Under the pieces are notes generated by a model that worked only from the letters and a program-made list of their open reading frames with translations, did not search any database and had not been told where the DNA came from. Positions 8,112 to 17,160 of a stretch of DNA of 64,000 nt are shown here, piece after piece; the first letter of the stretch is position 1; the number at the start of each line of letters is the position of its first letter. Source of the stretch: Roseiflexus sp. GTDB lineage: Bacteria; Chloroflexota; Chloroflexia; Chloroflexales; Roseiflexaceae. The stretch covers positions 1 through 64,000 of the forward strand of contig JAGHYV010000015.1 of assembly GCA_017743475.1 (NCBI GenBank). Direction: 5' to 3'. Position numbers and translations under genes: made by a program.

Positions 8112-9827
8112 TTATGCAATCCTCCTCAATTGTACCACACTCTCATCCTCGCTGAATGGTAACATTGCCCAGACGCGCGGTTGTCGCAGTTCTGCAATCA
8201 GCCCTCCCACTATATCTTTAGGGAAGGATTGAGGCGGCAGGCGTCCGCGCCCGCCGCCGATCAGAACCAGCGGCGCCGTCCGGTCGCGCGGCAATCCAGC
8301 GAGTTCCTGCGCCTTCAGCAATGCTTCCGGGACTCCGCCGGATCCATCGATCAATCCGTACTCACACGCTTCGCGTCCGCTCCAGACCCGCCCGCCTGCC
8401 AGCGGTTCGAGCGCCGGTTCCGGGATGTTGCGTCCAGTGCTGACCCGTTGTTTGAACATGGCGTAACTGTCGTTGATTAAGGCGCGTACAGCGGATCGTT
8501 CCGCTTCAGCTGGCGCATCACTCATGAAGAAGGCGCTATTCGCGCCGCGCCCGATGGCGACAGTGTTCACTCCTGCCCGTTTCAGCAGCCCTTCGGTCAC
8601 CGGGCGAATGATCAGCACGCCGATGCTGCCGGTGATGGCGCCAGGTTGCGCCAGGATCGTGCGTGCGCCGGATGCGACGTAATAGCCCCCCGAAGCGGCA
8701 ACATCGCCCAGGACTGCCACAACCGGCTTGCGGAGATCGAGACGACGTACTTCGCGCCAGATCAGGTCGGAATCGAAGGCGCTGCCACCCGGAGAGTTGA
8801 TGTACAGGAGGATCGCAGCGAGGCGTGGATTGCGCTCGGCCTGGCGTAACGCCTGTACGATGCTCTCGCTGCCTGCAATTAGACCGCCGATCAATGGAAT
8901 GGGCAGCGGGATCTGACGGCTTGGACCGGCAGCGATAACGCCTTCAATTGTGATGACACCGACCAGTCGGCGGTGGATGCGCAACATTGGCAGCTGGAGC
9001 GCGCGCCGTGCCTGTGCCCATTCGACAATCTGCGGCTCCGCTCTGGTGCTGGCTTCTTTCCCTGCGTGGGACGCCAGGAATGCTGGAAGTTCATCTTCGT
9101 ACAACACTGCGTCGATGAGTCCGGCTTCCTGTGCGCGTCGAGCGCTCCACGGTGCTGCGTCGATCAATGCACGCACTTCATCAGGAGTCTTGCGTCGCGC
9201 GGCGGCTATCGTTTCAACGATTGCAGCGTAGCGCAGGTCGAGCAGACGCTCGATCTGCTCACGGTTTTCCGGCGACATATCTGGGCGCGCCAGCGGATCG
9301 CCAGCCGTTTTGTACGGCGACACCGCCGTCACCTCAACGCTCAGGTCCACTTTCGCCAGCGCGTCTTTGAGAAAACGCACTTCGGTATACAGACCGGTAA
9401 CGTTGAGCAGCGCTGCTGGCGGGGCGACGATCAGGTCTGCAGCACAGGCGGCGACATACGTTTTCGTATCAGGATTCGTCAGGCGCGCTACAACGCTTTT
9501 GCCGCTTTCACGGAAGTGCCTGATCTCCTGGTGCAGGCTCTCAATCGTTGCCCATCCACAAGTTAGCGTGTTGAGGTCAAGCACGACTCCGCGTACCTGT
9601 GGATCAGAGGCAAGCCATTCGAGGCGACGACGCAAATCGCTCAGGCTCAACGGTATCGAGGCGCCCAGGAATTGCCGCGCCCACCAGGGCGGCGGCAACG
9701 CGAATTCCGAGAGCGCCCCGCCGATCGACAGGCGTACATATGCCACGCGGCGCCGTAGTAATCGGCGCCAGAGATTGCGGATGCGCCGCGTCAGGTTGAT
9801 GAGCCAGATGGAAAAGACACTCAACAT
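8112..9827 (-). CDS. sppA: Signal peptide peptidase SppA, 67-kDa type
   Basis: A 571-residue protease of family S49 with two tandem SppA-like halves. The N-terminal half carries the general-base Lys in SPYKTAGDPLARPDMSPENR (residue ~170) and the C-terminal half the nucleophile Ser in DVAASGGYYVASGA, the Lys/Ser dyad split across the halves as in E. coli SppA. The length is near the 67-kDa class (about 600). A short hydrophobic N-terminal stretch (FSIWLINL) may peripherally anchor it. It degrades cleaved signal peptides in the membrane. Probably co-transcribed with the thioredoxin gene. Confidence 0.85.
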   Translation of the reverse strand: MLSVFSIWLINLTRRIRNLWRRLLRRRVAYVRLSIGGALSEFALPPPWWARQFLGASIPLSLSDLRRRLEWLASDPQVRGVVLDLNTLTCGWATIESLHQEIRHFRESGKSVVARLTNPDTKTYVAACAADLIVAPPAALLNVTGLYTEVRFLKDALAKVDLSVEVTAVSPYKTAGDPLARPDMSPENREQIERLLDLRYAAIVETIAAARRKTPDEVRALIDAAPWSARRAQEAGLIDAVLYEDELPAFLASHAGKEASTRAEPQIVEWAQARRALQLPMLRIHRRLVGVITIEGVIAAGPSRQIPLPIPLIGGLIAGSESIVQALRQAERNPRLAAILLYINSPGGSAFDSDLIWREVRRLDLRKPVVAVLGDVAASGGYYVASGARTILAQPGAITGSIGVLIIRPVTEGLLKRAGVNTVAIGRGANSAFFMSDAPAEAERSAVRALINDSYAMFKQRVSTGRNIPEPALEPLAGGRVWSGREACEYGLIDGSGGVPEALLKAQELAGLPRDRTAPLVLIGGGRGRLPPQSFPKDIVGGLIAELRQPRVWAMLPFSEDESVVQLRRIA

Positions 9828-10217
9828 TTGTCTATGACCTCATATGTAAAATTGATCGACTCCACTGCAAAGCTTCACCGCCGGGACGCTGAGCGCGCAG
9901 AGGTTTCCGTCCATTGCCCACTGCATCTGCTATACTGCTGTGGTGACATGACCTTTGCAGGAGACTCAAGAATTGCAGCATTTCTCAGGGCTTCCGGCGG
10001 AGGGTTCAACCCCGTCCAAAAGGACCGATCTTCGTGAGACCTGTGCCTCATATCTCCGCGCCTCTGCGCCTCTGCGTGAGCCTGTCCAATGTACATGAAG
10101 ACGCGAAACACACGGAGGAATACGGATCATTCCGGTCTTTCTCGGATGCATTGACCGTCGTTCGTGTCTGCCGTGTCGCGCGAAGCGCCTGCTTCCGGCG
10201 GAGTGTGGACCGAAATT

Positions 10218-10280
10218 CATTTCGGTCGCCACAAGGGGAGCGCGATGGTGATTGCGATCGTCCGAGGAGTGTTCAACCTT
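10218..10280. repeat. Dispersed ~60-bp repeat, copy 1
   Basis: This stretch (starting CATTTCGGTCGCC and ending GTTCAACC) matches 29266-29327 at about 80% by eye; shared cores are GGGGAGCGC, ATGGTGATTG and GTTCAACC. It sits in the 500-bp gap between sppA and purK. That gap otherwise holds short motifs such as CTTCCGGCGGAGGGTTCAAC (near 9989) and no recognisable gene. Confidence 0.6.
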
Positions 10281-10324
10281 GTTCAATATCCCGCCCGATT
10301 CTCAGAAACAGGAAAGCAGTCGCC

Positions 10325-11458
10325 CTACCGCGCTTCTGCCAGAACATACCGTTCCACAACTGCCAGTCGATCCGCCAGTTGTGTCGCATCACCAGCGCAG
10401 ATGGTCACATGTCCCAGTTTGCGACCCGGTCGCGGCGCTTTGTCGTAGAGATGCACGTGCGTGTCTGGCAGCGCCAGCAGCATGGTTATATCGGGCAGAC
10501 TACCAATCAGATTGACCATCGCTGCATACCCTCGCGCCAGGGTGACGCCAGTCGGCAGACCGACGATTGCCCGCACATGGTTCTCGAACTGACTTGTGAC
10601 TGCTCCTTCGATCGTCCAGTGACCGGAATTGTGCACGCGCGGCGCCATTTCGTTTGCCAGCAGGCGAGCGCCTGTTGCGCGCGTGTTCGTTTCGTCGATT
10701 TCAAACAGTTCAATCGCCAGCACACCGACGTAATCGAGGGCTTCGAGAACACGACGTGCATATGTCTCTGCCAGCGTCTGCGTTTCGGATGCAAGTCCTG
10801 GCGCTGGCGCGATCGAGCGGTGCAGGATGCCGTTCCGGTGAACATTTTCGACCAGCGGATAGCACGCAATGCTGCCGTCCTGTCCGCGTACTGCCAGCAC
10901 TGATAGTTCGCGGGCAAATGCGATGAACTTTTCGAGAATCAACGGTTGCCCACCAAGTGCGTGCCAGGCGGGATCAACGTCAGCGTGGGTATGGAGAATC
11001 ACCTGACCTTTTCCGTCATACCCCAGGCGTCGCGTCTTCAGAACAGCGGGGAGTCCGATGCGTACCATCGCTGCCTCAAGCGACTCGCGATCATCCACTG
11101 GTGCGAAAGGAGCGGTTGGAATGTTCAGGCTTGCGAAGAAACGTTTTTCCTGGAGACGATCCTGCGCTACCTCAAGTGCCTGTGGCGGCGGGAATACCGG
11201 TACGCGCCGCTCAAGTACGCGCGCCGTTGTTACCGGCACATTCTCGAACTCATACGTTACCACTGTCAACCCCTGGCCAAACTGATCCAGCGCCAGATGG
11301 TCATCGTAAGGAGCGACAACCTGTTCCGCTAGGTAGCGAACCGGCGCATCGGCGGAAGGATCGAAGAAGCGGAAGCGCAGACCGAGCGGATAGCCAGCGA
11401 GTGCCAGCATACGCCCCAACTGCCCGCCACCCAGAATGCCAATCATCGTATTTTTCAT
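10325..11458 (-). CDS. purK: 5-(Carboxyamino)imidazole ribonucleotide synthase PurK
   Basis: A 377-residue ATP-grasp enzyme of de novo purine synthesis: it makes N5-CAIR from AIR, ATP and bicarbonate. The N-terminal [16 protein letters not shown] dinucleotide-like loop, [12 protein letters not shown] (ATP-grasp), and the [18 protein letters not shown] active-site motif are all present. The start ATG overlaps the purE stop by 4 bp (ATGA), so translation is coupled to the mutase that consumes its unstable product. Confidence 0.95.
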   Translation of the reverse strand: MKNTMIGILGGGQLGRMLALAGYPLGLRFRFFDPSADAPVRYLAEQVVAPYDDHLALDQFGQGLTVVTYEFENVPVTTARVLERRVPVFPPPQALEVAQDRLQEKRFFASLNIPTAPFAPVDDRESLEAAMVRIGLPAVLKTRRLGYDGKGQVILHTHADVDPAWHALGGQPLILEKFIAFARELSVLAVRGQDGSIACYPLVENVHRNGILHRSIAPAPGLASETQTLAETYARRVLEALDYVGVLAIELFEIDETNTRATGARLLANEMAPRVHNSGHWTIEGAVTSQFENHVRAIVGLPTGVTLARGYAAMVNLIGSLPDITMLLALPDTHVHLYDKAPRPGRKLGHVTICAGDATQLADRLAVVERYVLAEAR

Positions 11459-11952
11459 TGGTGCTGCTCACGTGGATCAGGAGATTGAAGCACGCGACGG
11501 GTCTGCTGCTCGCGGAACTGTCGCAGTGCATTGCGGATATGCGGGTATCGGTTGCCAAGGATTGCCGCAGCGAGGAGCGCGGCATTGACCGCGCCCGCTC
11601 GTCCAATTGCCAGCGTCCCGACCGGTACGCCTGCCGGCATCTGAACAATCGAAAGGAGCGAGTCCAGCCCGCGAAGAGCGTGCGACTCGACCGGCACGCC
11701 GAGTACAGGCACAACCGTTTTGGCGGCGGTCATGCCAGGGAGGTGCGCTGCGCCGCCAGCGCCCGCAATAATGACCTCGATGCCGCGTTCTTCGGCGCCT
11801 GCGGCATACTCGAAGAGCAGATCGGGCGTGCGGTGCGCCGAGACGATGCGCGTCTCGAAAGGGACGTGCAACTCTTCCAGCGTTTGCGCCGCGTGACGCA
11901 TCGTTTCCCAATCCGATTGTGATCCCATAATGATGCCGACTAGCGGCTGCAT
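11455..11952 (-). CDS. purE: N5-CAIR mutase PurE (class I)
   Basis: A 165-residue mutase converting N5-CAIR to CAIR. Motifs: [13 protein letters not shown] (substrate phosphate loop), [13 protein letters not shown] with the catalytic His, [12 protein letters not shown], and [18 protein letters not shown]. The pairing with PurK indicates the class I, N5-CAIR route. A GGAGGAA Shine-Dalgarno precedes the ATG by about 9 nt. It follows the amidotransferase gene by 21 bp on the same strand. Confidence 0.95.
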   Translation of the reverse strand: MQPLVGIIMGSQSDWETMRHAAQTLEELHVPFETRIVSAHRTPDLLFEYAAGAEERGIEVIIAGAGGAAHLPGMTAAKTVVPVLGVPVESHALRGLDSLLSIVQMPAGVPVGTLAIGRAGAVNAALLAAAILGNRYPHIRNALRQFREQQTRRVLQSPDPREQHQ

Positions 11953-11973
11953 CTCTGTTGTTCCTCCACACTG

Positions 11974-12711
11974 CTACGCTGCAACACAAGCAATGAAGCC
12001 GGTGAACAGTCGCGCCCAGCGTGTTTCGGCGGATCGCCACAATTCTTCGGGATGGCACTGAACGCCAACGATGAATGTGTCGCCTGTGCCCTCGACAGCT
12101 TCGATAATCCCATCAGGCGCGCATCCGACCACGCGCAGACCCGGCGCGACATCACGCAGCGCCTGGTGGTGCAGCGTGTTGACCGCAATCGTGGTTGTTC
12201 CCAGTCGATCCGCCAGCCACGAGGCGTTGTCGAGTTCCAGCGTATGCGCTAGATACGCCCGGTCGCCGCTTTTCGACGACGCGCGATGGTCGAGTGTTCC
12301 CGGCAGTTCATCATTAATGTCCTGGTAAAGTGTACCGCCGAGCGCGACATTGATCAACTGAATGCCGCGACAGATCGCAAGCACCGGTTTGCGATCGGCG
12401 ACAGCCCGCCGCGCCAGGGTAAGTTCGACCTCGTCGCGCAGTTCCTCCACCGGACCAAGGAGCGGATGTGGCGGATGTCCGTAGTGTTTTGGGGCGATGT
12501 CGCCGCCGCCGCAGAACAGCAAACCGTCGCAGAGTTGGTAATGCGCGTCGAGCACCGCCTGATCATCGGTCAGGTGGATCAGGAGCGGAATGCCGCCGCC
12601 AGATTCAATCGCCTCCAGATACGCTCGTCCGATGCCGCTGATCGGCGCGGCGCCCTTCCGCTCAAACAGGGTGCCGACAACGCCGATGGTTGGGCGTTTC
12701 TGCTGAGTCAT
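11974..12711 (-). CDS. Class-I glutamine amidotransferase, peptidase C26 / gamma-Glu-GABA hydrolase family
   Basis: A 245-residue protein of the PuuD-like C26 family. The nucleophile Cys is in LAICRGIQLINVALGG (~residue 109) and the His/Glu dyad in VQCHPEELW near residue 220. Substrate recognition segment HHQALRDVAPGL is also typical. Members hydrolyse gamma-glutamyl bonds, for example gamma-Glu-GABA in putrescine catabolism. No other Puu gene is nearby, so the physiological substrate is open. It probably heads the purE-purK transcript. Confidence 0.8.
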   Translation of the reverse strand: MTQQKRPTIGVVGTLFERKGAAPISGIGRAYLEAIESGGGIPLLIHLTDDQAVLDAHYQLCDGLLFCGGGDIAPKHYGHPPHPLLGPVEELRDEVELTLARRAVADRKPVLAICRGIQLINVALGGTLYQDINDELPGTLDHRASSKSGDRAYLAHTLELDNASWLADRLGTTTIAVNTLHHQALRDVAPGLRVVGCAPDGIIEAVEGTGDTFIVGVQCHPEELWRSAETRWARLFTGFIACVAA

Positions 12712-12882
12712 GGCTGCTCGCTTTCGTCGATTGCCTGGGCAGCGGTGCGTGTTGAATGTGACTTCTCCGCCTGCACCTGACGGGCGTAACAGGTTGGCGC
12801 CGCCCGCCGCCTATCCATCCCCGGCAAAGAGAGTATACCGCGTTTTCCTGATCCGGGATGTTCCTGTTACAGGTGAAGGGAA

Positions 12883-12986
12883 GTGTTCACATTTCTCCTG
12901 GGAGCGAGAGCATCTTGCCCTCGTAGACGCGACGAGGGCAGTGGGTCCTCGCTCCCATGCGCGTGTGTTCCCCCAGGTGTGAACAG
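12883..12986. repeat. Long palindromic intergenic element
   Basis: Nested inverted arms: GTGTTCAC (12883) with GTGAACAG (12979), GGGAGCGAG (12900) with CTCGCTCCC (12948), and TGCCCTCGT (12916) with ACGAGGGCA (12932), around a 7-bp centre. Most of a ~350-bp gap between the amidotransferase and the next gene is this element; I see no gene there. Confidence 0.7.
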
Positions 12987-13034
12987 TTTATAGCAGTTTT
13001 CACTTTGCCTGCTCTTCTGACAGACGAAATCATA

Positions 13035-13059
13035 AGGCGGACAGCGCATCTGTCCGCCT
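13035..13059 (-). terminator. Stem-loop, possible terminator
   Basis: A perfect 10-bp stem AGGCGGACAG / CTGTCCGCCT with a 5-nt loop lies just 3' of the minus-strand gene ending at 13065. The following U-tract on the minus strand is weak (TTATGATTT), so termination may be inefficient. Confidence 0.4.
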
Positions 13060-13064
13060 GCGAG

Positions 13065-13895
13065 TCATTGTATCGCGCGCTGCGCAGTGCACCAGCGTCG
13101 GGACAAAACAATACTGCTCACGTACTTCTCGCCGTATGCCAGGACGGTGAGATTGCCGCTCATATGGTTCTGACTCTCGAACTGAACATCGAAGGTGATC
13201 GGAAAAAGCAATTCTTCGAGCGGCGCCAGGATTGACCCGGAGGGCGGCGCCTTGGACGGTGGCTGCGCCTGCGGCGGGTGCAGTTCGGGCATCTGTTCTT
13301 GCAGAACAATCTGGTAACGCTTATCACCCTGCGCGGTGCATGCGCCCCCGGCAGTCTGGCTTCGCCGACCGCCCTCCGTCCATCGTGCATACACTTTCTC
13401 ATTCTCAACGCGCAGGTTCAGCACCCCCTGTCTGGTCCCGCTGGTCGGAACTTCGGGATTGGTCGATGCGACAAGGTTCGTTGTCATGTCCCAATTGCCG
13501 GTCATCGCCGGGCAACTGTCGGCGAAGGTCGAATGCTGATCGTTGGGAGACGACTGACCCGATCCCGCCCAACGGGTCAATTCGGCGTCGGCAATCAGGT
13601 ACATATCACCCTCAGAAACCTTGATATCGTCGGTCATCCGGTCATCGCTGCTGAATTGAAGCGTGAACACCATGGCTGCATTCGCGTCTGTTTGCTGCAG
13701 GTCAATCACGTAGCGTCCATTCTGCACACTGCATGTGCCGCGGGCGAACTCGCTGCGTTTCCCGCCTGGGTCAACGAGTTGAACCAGCGCTTCCCTGCCG
13801 TTGATCTGAAACGCGAAAATTGCCTCTTCTACATCGCCGATCTCATCCTGGAGGTCCGGATCGTTAGTGGAACGCAGCGTCAAGCGGTATTCCAC
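13065..13895 (-). CDS. C-terminal part of frameshifted secreted repeat protein
   Basis: A 276-residue open frame beginning at a GTG inside the end of the preceding ORF. It contains a domain starting CPAMTGNWDMTTNLVAST at about residue 128, a repeat of the domain whose first half, CPAKMNGEW, lies at the very end of the upstream ORF. Joining the two frames near 13893 gives CPAKMNGEW-EYRLTLRST, aligning with the second copy. The simplest reading is one gene broken by a 1-nt shift rather than two genes. Two repeated beta-rich domains with paired Cys suggest an extracytoplasmic protein. Function unknown. Confidence 0.55.
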   Translation of the reverse strand: MEYRLTLRSTNDPDLQDEIGDVEEAIFAFQINGREALVQLVDPGGKRSEFARGTCSVQNGRYVIDLQQTDANAAMVFTLQFSSDDRMTDDIKVSEGDMYLIADAELTRWAGSGQSSPNDQHSTFADSCPAMTGNWDMTTNLVASTNPEVPTSGTRQGVLNLRVENEKVYARWTEGGRRSQTAGGACTAQGDKRYQIVLQEQMPELHPPQAQPPSKAPPSGSILAPLEELLFPITFDVQFESQNHMSGNLTVLAYGEKYVSSIVLSRRWCTAQRAIQ

Positions 13896-14776
13896 TCGCC
13901 GTTCATTTTCGCCGGGCAGAGACCAGGATCAGCCAGTGGTTGAGGCGGTGGTTGGTTTGCTCCTGGTGGTGATCCAGGCGTGCCAGTGCACGTACCTGTG
14001 TTGAACAAGTCCATATACATGCCATATTCTGGTGCGAAGCGCGCAAACGTGACAGTTTGCCCCGGTTGAAAGTTGATGACCTGCGGCGGTTTCACCCACC
14101 ATCCGTGGCACGGCACATAGAGCGGGTCATTGTTGATCTCGCTCATCTCGATGGCGTGGACGATCCAGTAGGTCCCGGCAGGCAGCCAGACCTTCAGCGG
14201 TTCCCGTCGGTTGCTATAACTATAACTCTGCCCGATCGAAAAATCATTGGGCTTCAGCGCGTAGGAGAGACTCGGGTCGGTCGATGTTGCGCTCTGGATG
14301 CAGACGTTGAGGTACAGCGCGCGCGGCAGTTTGCGGCACATCGGATAGTACCCGTCGCCTCGCACGCCGGGATGTTCGAGGACGAACCAGCCGCCGTTGC
14401 GACGCTGCCAGGCGTCAGGATCGTTGCTAGTGTAGCTGTACACGCCGAAGGGCGAGAAGTGGGTCACTTCCGCGCTGACGGTGCGCGCGGCGGCATCGAC
14501 CACGCCCGCAATCGTGATCCATTCGCCGCTCTGGGCGTCGCGCGTGACCAGTCCCATCACCCGCGCCGGGTCGGTGTCGGTGGGGATCGGGAGCGTGATG
14601 CGCACCGGCACGGCGAAGGTCACGCCTTCCGGCTCGAACTGATAGAGCAGCCCGCTGAGCGCTATCTCATCGGGCAGAGTGACCGGTTGATCCGGCGCAG
14701 GTGCGATTGAGAAGGTGAGCTTGCCGGGCGTGCCGTCGGGATTGGGCGGCACGGCGCCGTGCGGCACTTCGATCAT
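13880..14776 (-). CDS. N-terminal part of the same protein; 5'-truncated ZU5-like domain
   Basis: An open frame usable from ATG 14776, 298 residues. It begins inside a domain resembling ZU5-type surface modules (IEVPHGAVPPNPDGTPG, then THFSPFGVYSY), followed by a Cys-containing region (DPLYVPCHGWWVKPP) and a Pro-rich linker (PPPQPLADPG) before the frame breaks. No signal peptide is present. The sequence 5' of 14776 looks like intergenic repeat rather than coding sequence, so the original N-terminus is probably lost. Likely a degraded exported-protein gene; the frame continues in the next ORF downstream. Confidence 0.55.
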   Translation of the reverse strand: MIEVPHGAVPPNPDGTPGKLTFSIAPAPDQPVTLPDEIALSGLLYQFEPEGVTFAVPVRITLPIPTDTDPARVMGLVTRDAQSGEWITIAGVVDAAARTVSAEVTHFSPFGVYSYTSNDPDAWQRRNGGWFVLEHPGVRGDGYYPMCRKLPRALYLNVCIQSATSTDPSLSYALKPNDFSIGQSYSYSNRREPLKVWLPAGTYWIVHAIEMSEINNDPLYVPCHGWWVKPPQVINFQPGQTVTFARFAPEYGMYMDLFNTGTCTGTPGSPPGANQPPPQPLADPGLCPAKMNGEWNTA

Positions 14777-14901
14777 CGGTCCGATGGCGTGTCGTAGGGA
14801 AAAGATGCATTTATAAGCAAGACGGTGAAGGAATCGCAATCCTTTTTCGGTGCGAAATAAAGGCGGGGAATGCGGGAGCGCGACAGTGACGCGCCATCTC
14901 G

Positions 14902-16266
14902 CTACAAACCGAGCAGCACTTTGGCGATCAGGAGATAAATCGCCAATCCGCTGGCATCCACTAGGGTGGTAATGAGGGGTGCAGAGATCAGCGCAGGGTC
15001 GATACCGAAGCGTCGTGCTGCCATCGGAACCATCGCGCCAATAATATTCGCCCAGATGCAGATCGCCATCACCGAGAGCGCAACCGTGATCGCCAGCGAC
15101 GCCATCGGCACTTCCAGGAACGCGCGTCCGAATGCGATAATCGCCAGCAGAAAGCCCAGAATGACGCCCACCAGCAATTCGCGCGCCAGCACGCGCCATA
15201 CATCGCGTAGACGGACTTCATTGAGTGCCATAGCGCGAATCAGGGTCGAAACGGTTTGCGCACCGGTATTGCTGCCGGTGCCGATCAGCAGTGGAATAAA
15301 GAACGACAGCGCCACAACCTGTTCTAGTTCCGCTTCGAAGAGCCGCAGCACATTTGCCGTAATCGATCCGGCGACGAAGAGGAACAGCAACCACACAATA
15401 CGCCGTCGCACCGATGCCGCGATCGGTGTCGTGAAGTAGGTTTCGTCCGCCTGCCCCTGTGCCACGGCGCCGAACTTCAACACGTCTTCCGCGCCTTCTT
15501 CGACCAGCACGTCCATCACATCGTCGACCGTAACGACGCCAAGCATGCGCCCCGCGTCATCAACGACTGGCAGCGCTGCCAGATCATAGCGTGCCACCAT
15601 GCGCGCCACCTCTTCCTGATCGGTTTCAGGATGAACAGCGATGGGTGATGGACGCATCAATTCGATGACTGGTCGATCCGGTCTTTCCACTAGCAGGCGC
15701 CGCAGGCTGACCGTACCGATCAGTCGATCGCGGACATCGAGCACATACAGGTACACAATGACCGCTGCGTCATGAACGATGCTCCGCAGACGTACCATTG
15801 CGTCGGCAACCGTATCGCTTTCGCGCAGCGCGACGAACTGATCGTTCAGCAGACGACCGGCGCTCTGCGGCGGATAGCGGAGTAGTTCACGAACATCGGC
15901 TGCTTCTTCCGGCGCCATTGCTGCCAGCAATTCGTGCTGACGCTCTGGCACGTCTTCGGCGAGAATAGCGGCGGCATCATCACTGTCAAGTTCTTCCAGA
16001 ATATCGGCAGCCTGTTCGACCGGCATCTGACTAATCAACTCGCGGGCGGTGTCGATGCTGGCTTCGTCAAGGACATCAGCCGCCTGCTGACGTTCGAGCA
16101 GGCTGAAGACGCGCTGTTGATCCTCATCATCCAGCCGTTCAATAATGTCTGCCAGATCGGGAGGATAGATGCGCGCCACCAGATCGCGGAGTGCTGCGAT
16201 GTCGTCGGCATCCAGGGCGGCGCGCACCTGTGATTCGAGCAGATCCAGATCGAGGGGGGCGGTCAT
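14902..16266 (-). CDS. mgtE: Magnesium transporter MgtE
   Basis: A 454-residue inner-membrane Mg2+ channel. The MgtE N superhelical domain (PPDLADIIERLDDEDQQ) covers residues ~30-135, a CBS pair ~140-265 (DRLIGTVSLRRLL, DAGRMLGVVTVDDVMDVL), and five hydrophobic helices fill the C-terminal half with the pore motif PLLIGTGSNTGAQ. Cytosolic Mg2+ bound between N and CBS domains gates the pore in this family. The ATG at 16266 overlaps the hydrolase stop by 4 bp; a 161-codon upstream extension was rejected as it lies in the hydrolase gene. Confidence 0.9.
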   Translation of the reverse strand: MTAPLDLDLLESQVRAALDADDIAALRDLVARIYPPDLADIIERLDDEDQQRVFSLLERQQAADVLDEASIDTARELISQMPVEQAADILEELDSDDAAAILAEDVPERQHELLAAMAPEEAADVRELLRYPPQSAGRLLNDQFVALRESDTVADAMVRLRSIVHDAAVIVYLYVLDVRDRLIGTVSLRRLLVERPDRPVIELMRPSPIAVHPETDQEEVARMVARYDLAALPVVDDAGRMLGVVTVDDVMDVLVEEGAEDVLKFGAVAQGQADETYFTTPIAASVRRRIVWLLFLFVAGSITANVLRLFEAELEQVVALSFFIPLLIGTGSNTGAQTVSTLIRAMALNEVRLRDVWRVLARELLVGVILGFLLAIIAFGRAFLEVPMASLAITVALSVMAICIWANIIGAMVPMAARRFGIDPALISAPLITTLVDASGLAIYLLIAKVLLGL

Positions 16267-16994
16267 GCGGCGCACTCCTGCTGATCGAGCCATGGCGTCA
16301 GCACGTCGATCAGTGCGTCTGCGTGGGTGTGCAGCAGGCTGACGCCTCCTCCACTGACGATCGCCGGTGTGCCATGTCCGACAGTCTGCGCTATCTCGTG
16401 CGCCTGACGCAGGATCGGGGCGGGGTCGCGATCCCCGGCGATGATGAGCGTTGGCGCAGTTATTGAACGCAATTGCATACGATAATCGGTATGCTGGAGC
16501 AGACGCTGGCATGCCTGTGCGTCGTGGTCGCCAGCACTGGTTGAGCGGCTGAACGCTGCGATCAACCCATCGCGCAGGCGCGCGCCGAGAGACCGTCGCC
16601 CGGCTGGCAGGATTTCGGGTGGCGAGATCAGCACCAAACCGGACACGCGCGTTGGTTGGTCGGCGGCGAGGTGGGTGGCAACCGCCGTTCCACCTGCGTG
16701 ACCAATGATAACAGTGCGCGGCACGCCGAGCAGATCGAGCAGATCGCACACATCGGCTGCCAGGCGCGCGATGCTATCGGCGAGCGGCAATCGACGACTC
16801 CGACCATGCCCGCGCAGGTCTGGCACGATAGTCTGATACCTGCCAGCAAGTTTGCTGGCGAGTGGTTGAAACACATCACCGCAGGCGCCAAAGCCATGGA
16901 TGAACAGCAGCGGAAATCCGCTGCCGCCGGTTGCGCAGTAGAGCGCGGATGCGCGCCTAGTTGCAGGAATGGCGCGCAGAGTGAGCGCAGTCAT
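16263..16994 (-). CDS. Alpha/beta-hydrolase homologue lacking the nucleophile Ser
   Basis: A 243-residue alpha/beta-hydrolase: oxyanion segment LLFIHGFGACGD, DLRGHGRS, acid in LIIAGDRDPAPI and His in SLLHTHADALI. At the nucleophile elbow, where GHSxGG is expected, the sequence reads GHAGGT with Ala encoded by GCA, so a catalytic Ser is missing. It may be inactive, a binding protein, or use a different residue. A GGAGG precedes the ATG. It is translationally coupled to mgtE (ATGA) and lies directly downstream of the candidate structured RNA. Confidence 0.75.
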   Translation of the reverse strand: MTALTLRAIPATRRASALYCATGGSGFPLLFIHGFGACGDVFQPLASKLAGRYQTIVPDLRGHGRSRRLPLADSIARLAADVCDLLDLLGVPRTVIIGHAGGTAVATHLAADQPTRVSGLVLISPPEILPAGRRSLGARLRDGLIAAFSRSTSAGDHDAQACQRLLQHTDYRMQLRSITAPTLIIAGDRDPAPILRQAHEIAQTVGHGTPAIVSGGGVSLLHTHADALIDVLTPWLDQQECAA

Positions 16995-17129
16995 GGCAGT
17001 CCTCCATTGACAGAGTGCAGGCGGATTGTCATTTGTCGATTCGGAAGGCGCGGCAGTGAGCGGCGCAACCGCTGCGGCACACGATAAGCCGCCACTGTCA
17101 GGAGGACCCGGAGCGTGAGGTGTTTCGCT

Positions 17130-17160
17130 CTAAAAAGCCCCCACAGCCTCAGACTGCGGG
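17130..17160 (-). terminator. Intrinsic terminator of candidate structured RNA
   Basis: Read on the minus strand, CCCCCGCAG pairs with CUGUGGGGG (9 bp including one G-U) around a 7-nt loop and is followed by CUUUUU. It lies 135 bp upstream of the hydrolase start, so it either ends a separate RNA or acts as an attenuator for the hydrolase-mgtE transcript. Confidence 0.8.

Noticed and set aside
10957-11922. 321-residue plus-strand ORF antisense to purK/purE
   Set aside because: It is opposite two certain genes and its composition (Arg/His/Gln-rich) is typical of antisense shadows in GC-rich DNA.
11477-12058. 193-residue minus-strand ORF across purE
   Set aside because: It is an Arg-rich frame-shifted shadow of purE with no family resemblance.
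16267-16749. 161-codon N-terminal extension of mgtE
   Set aside because: It lies wholly inside the coupled hydrolase gene, is Arg/Pro-rich, and the ATGA at 16263-16266 gives a standard MgtE start.
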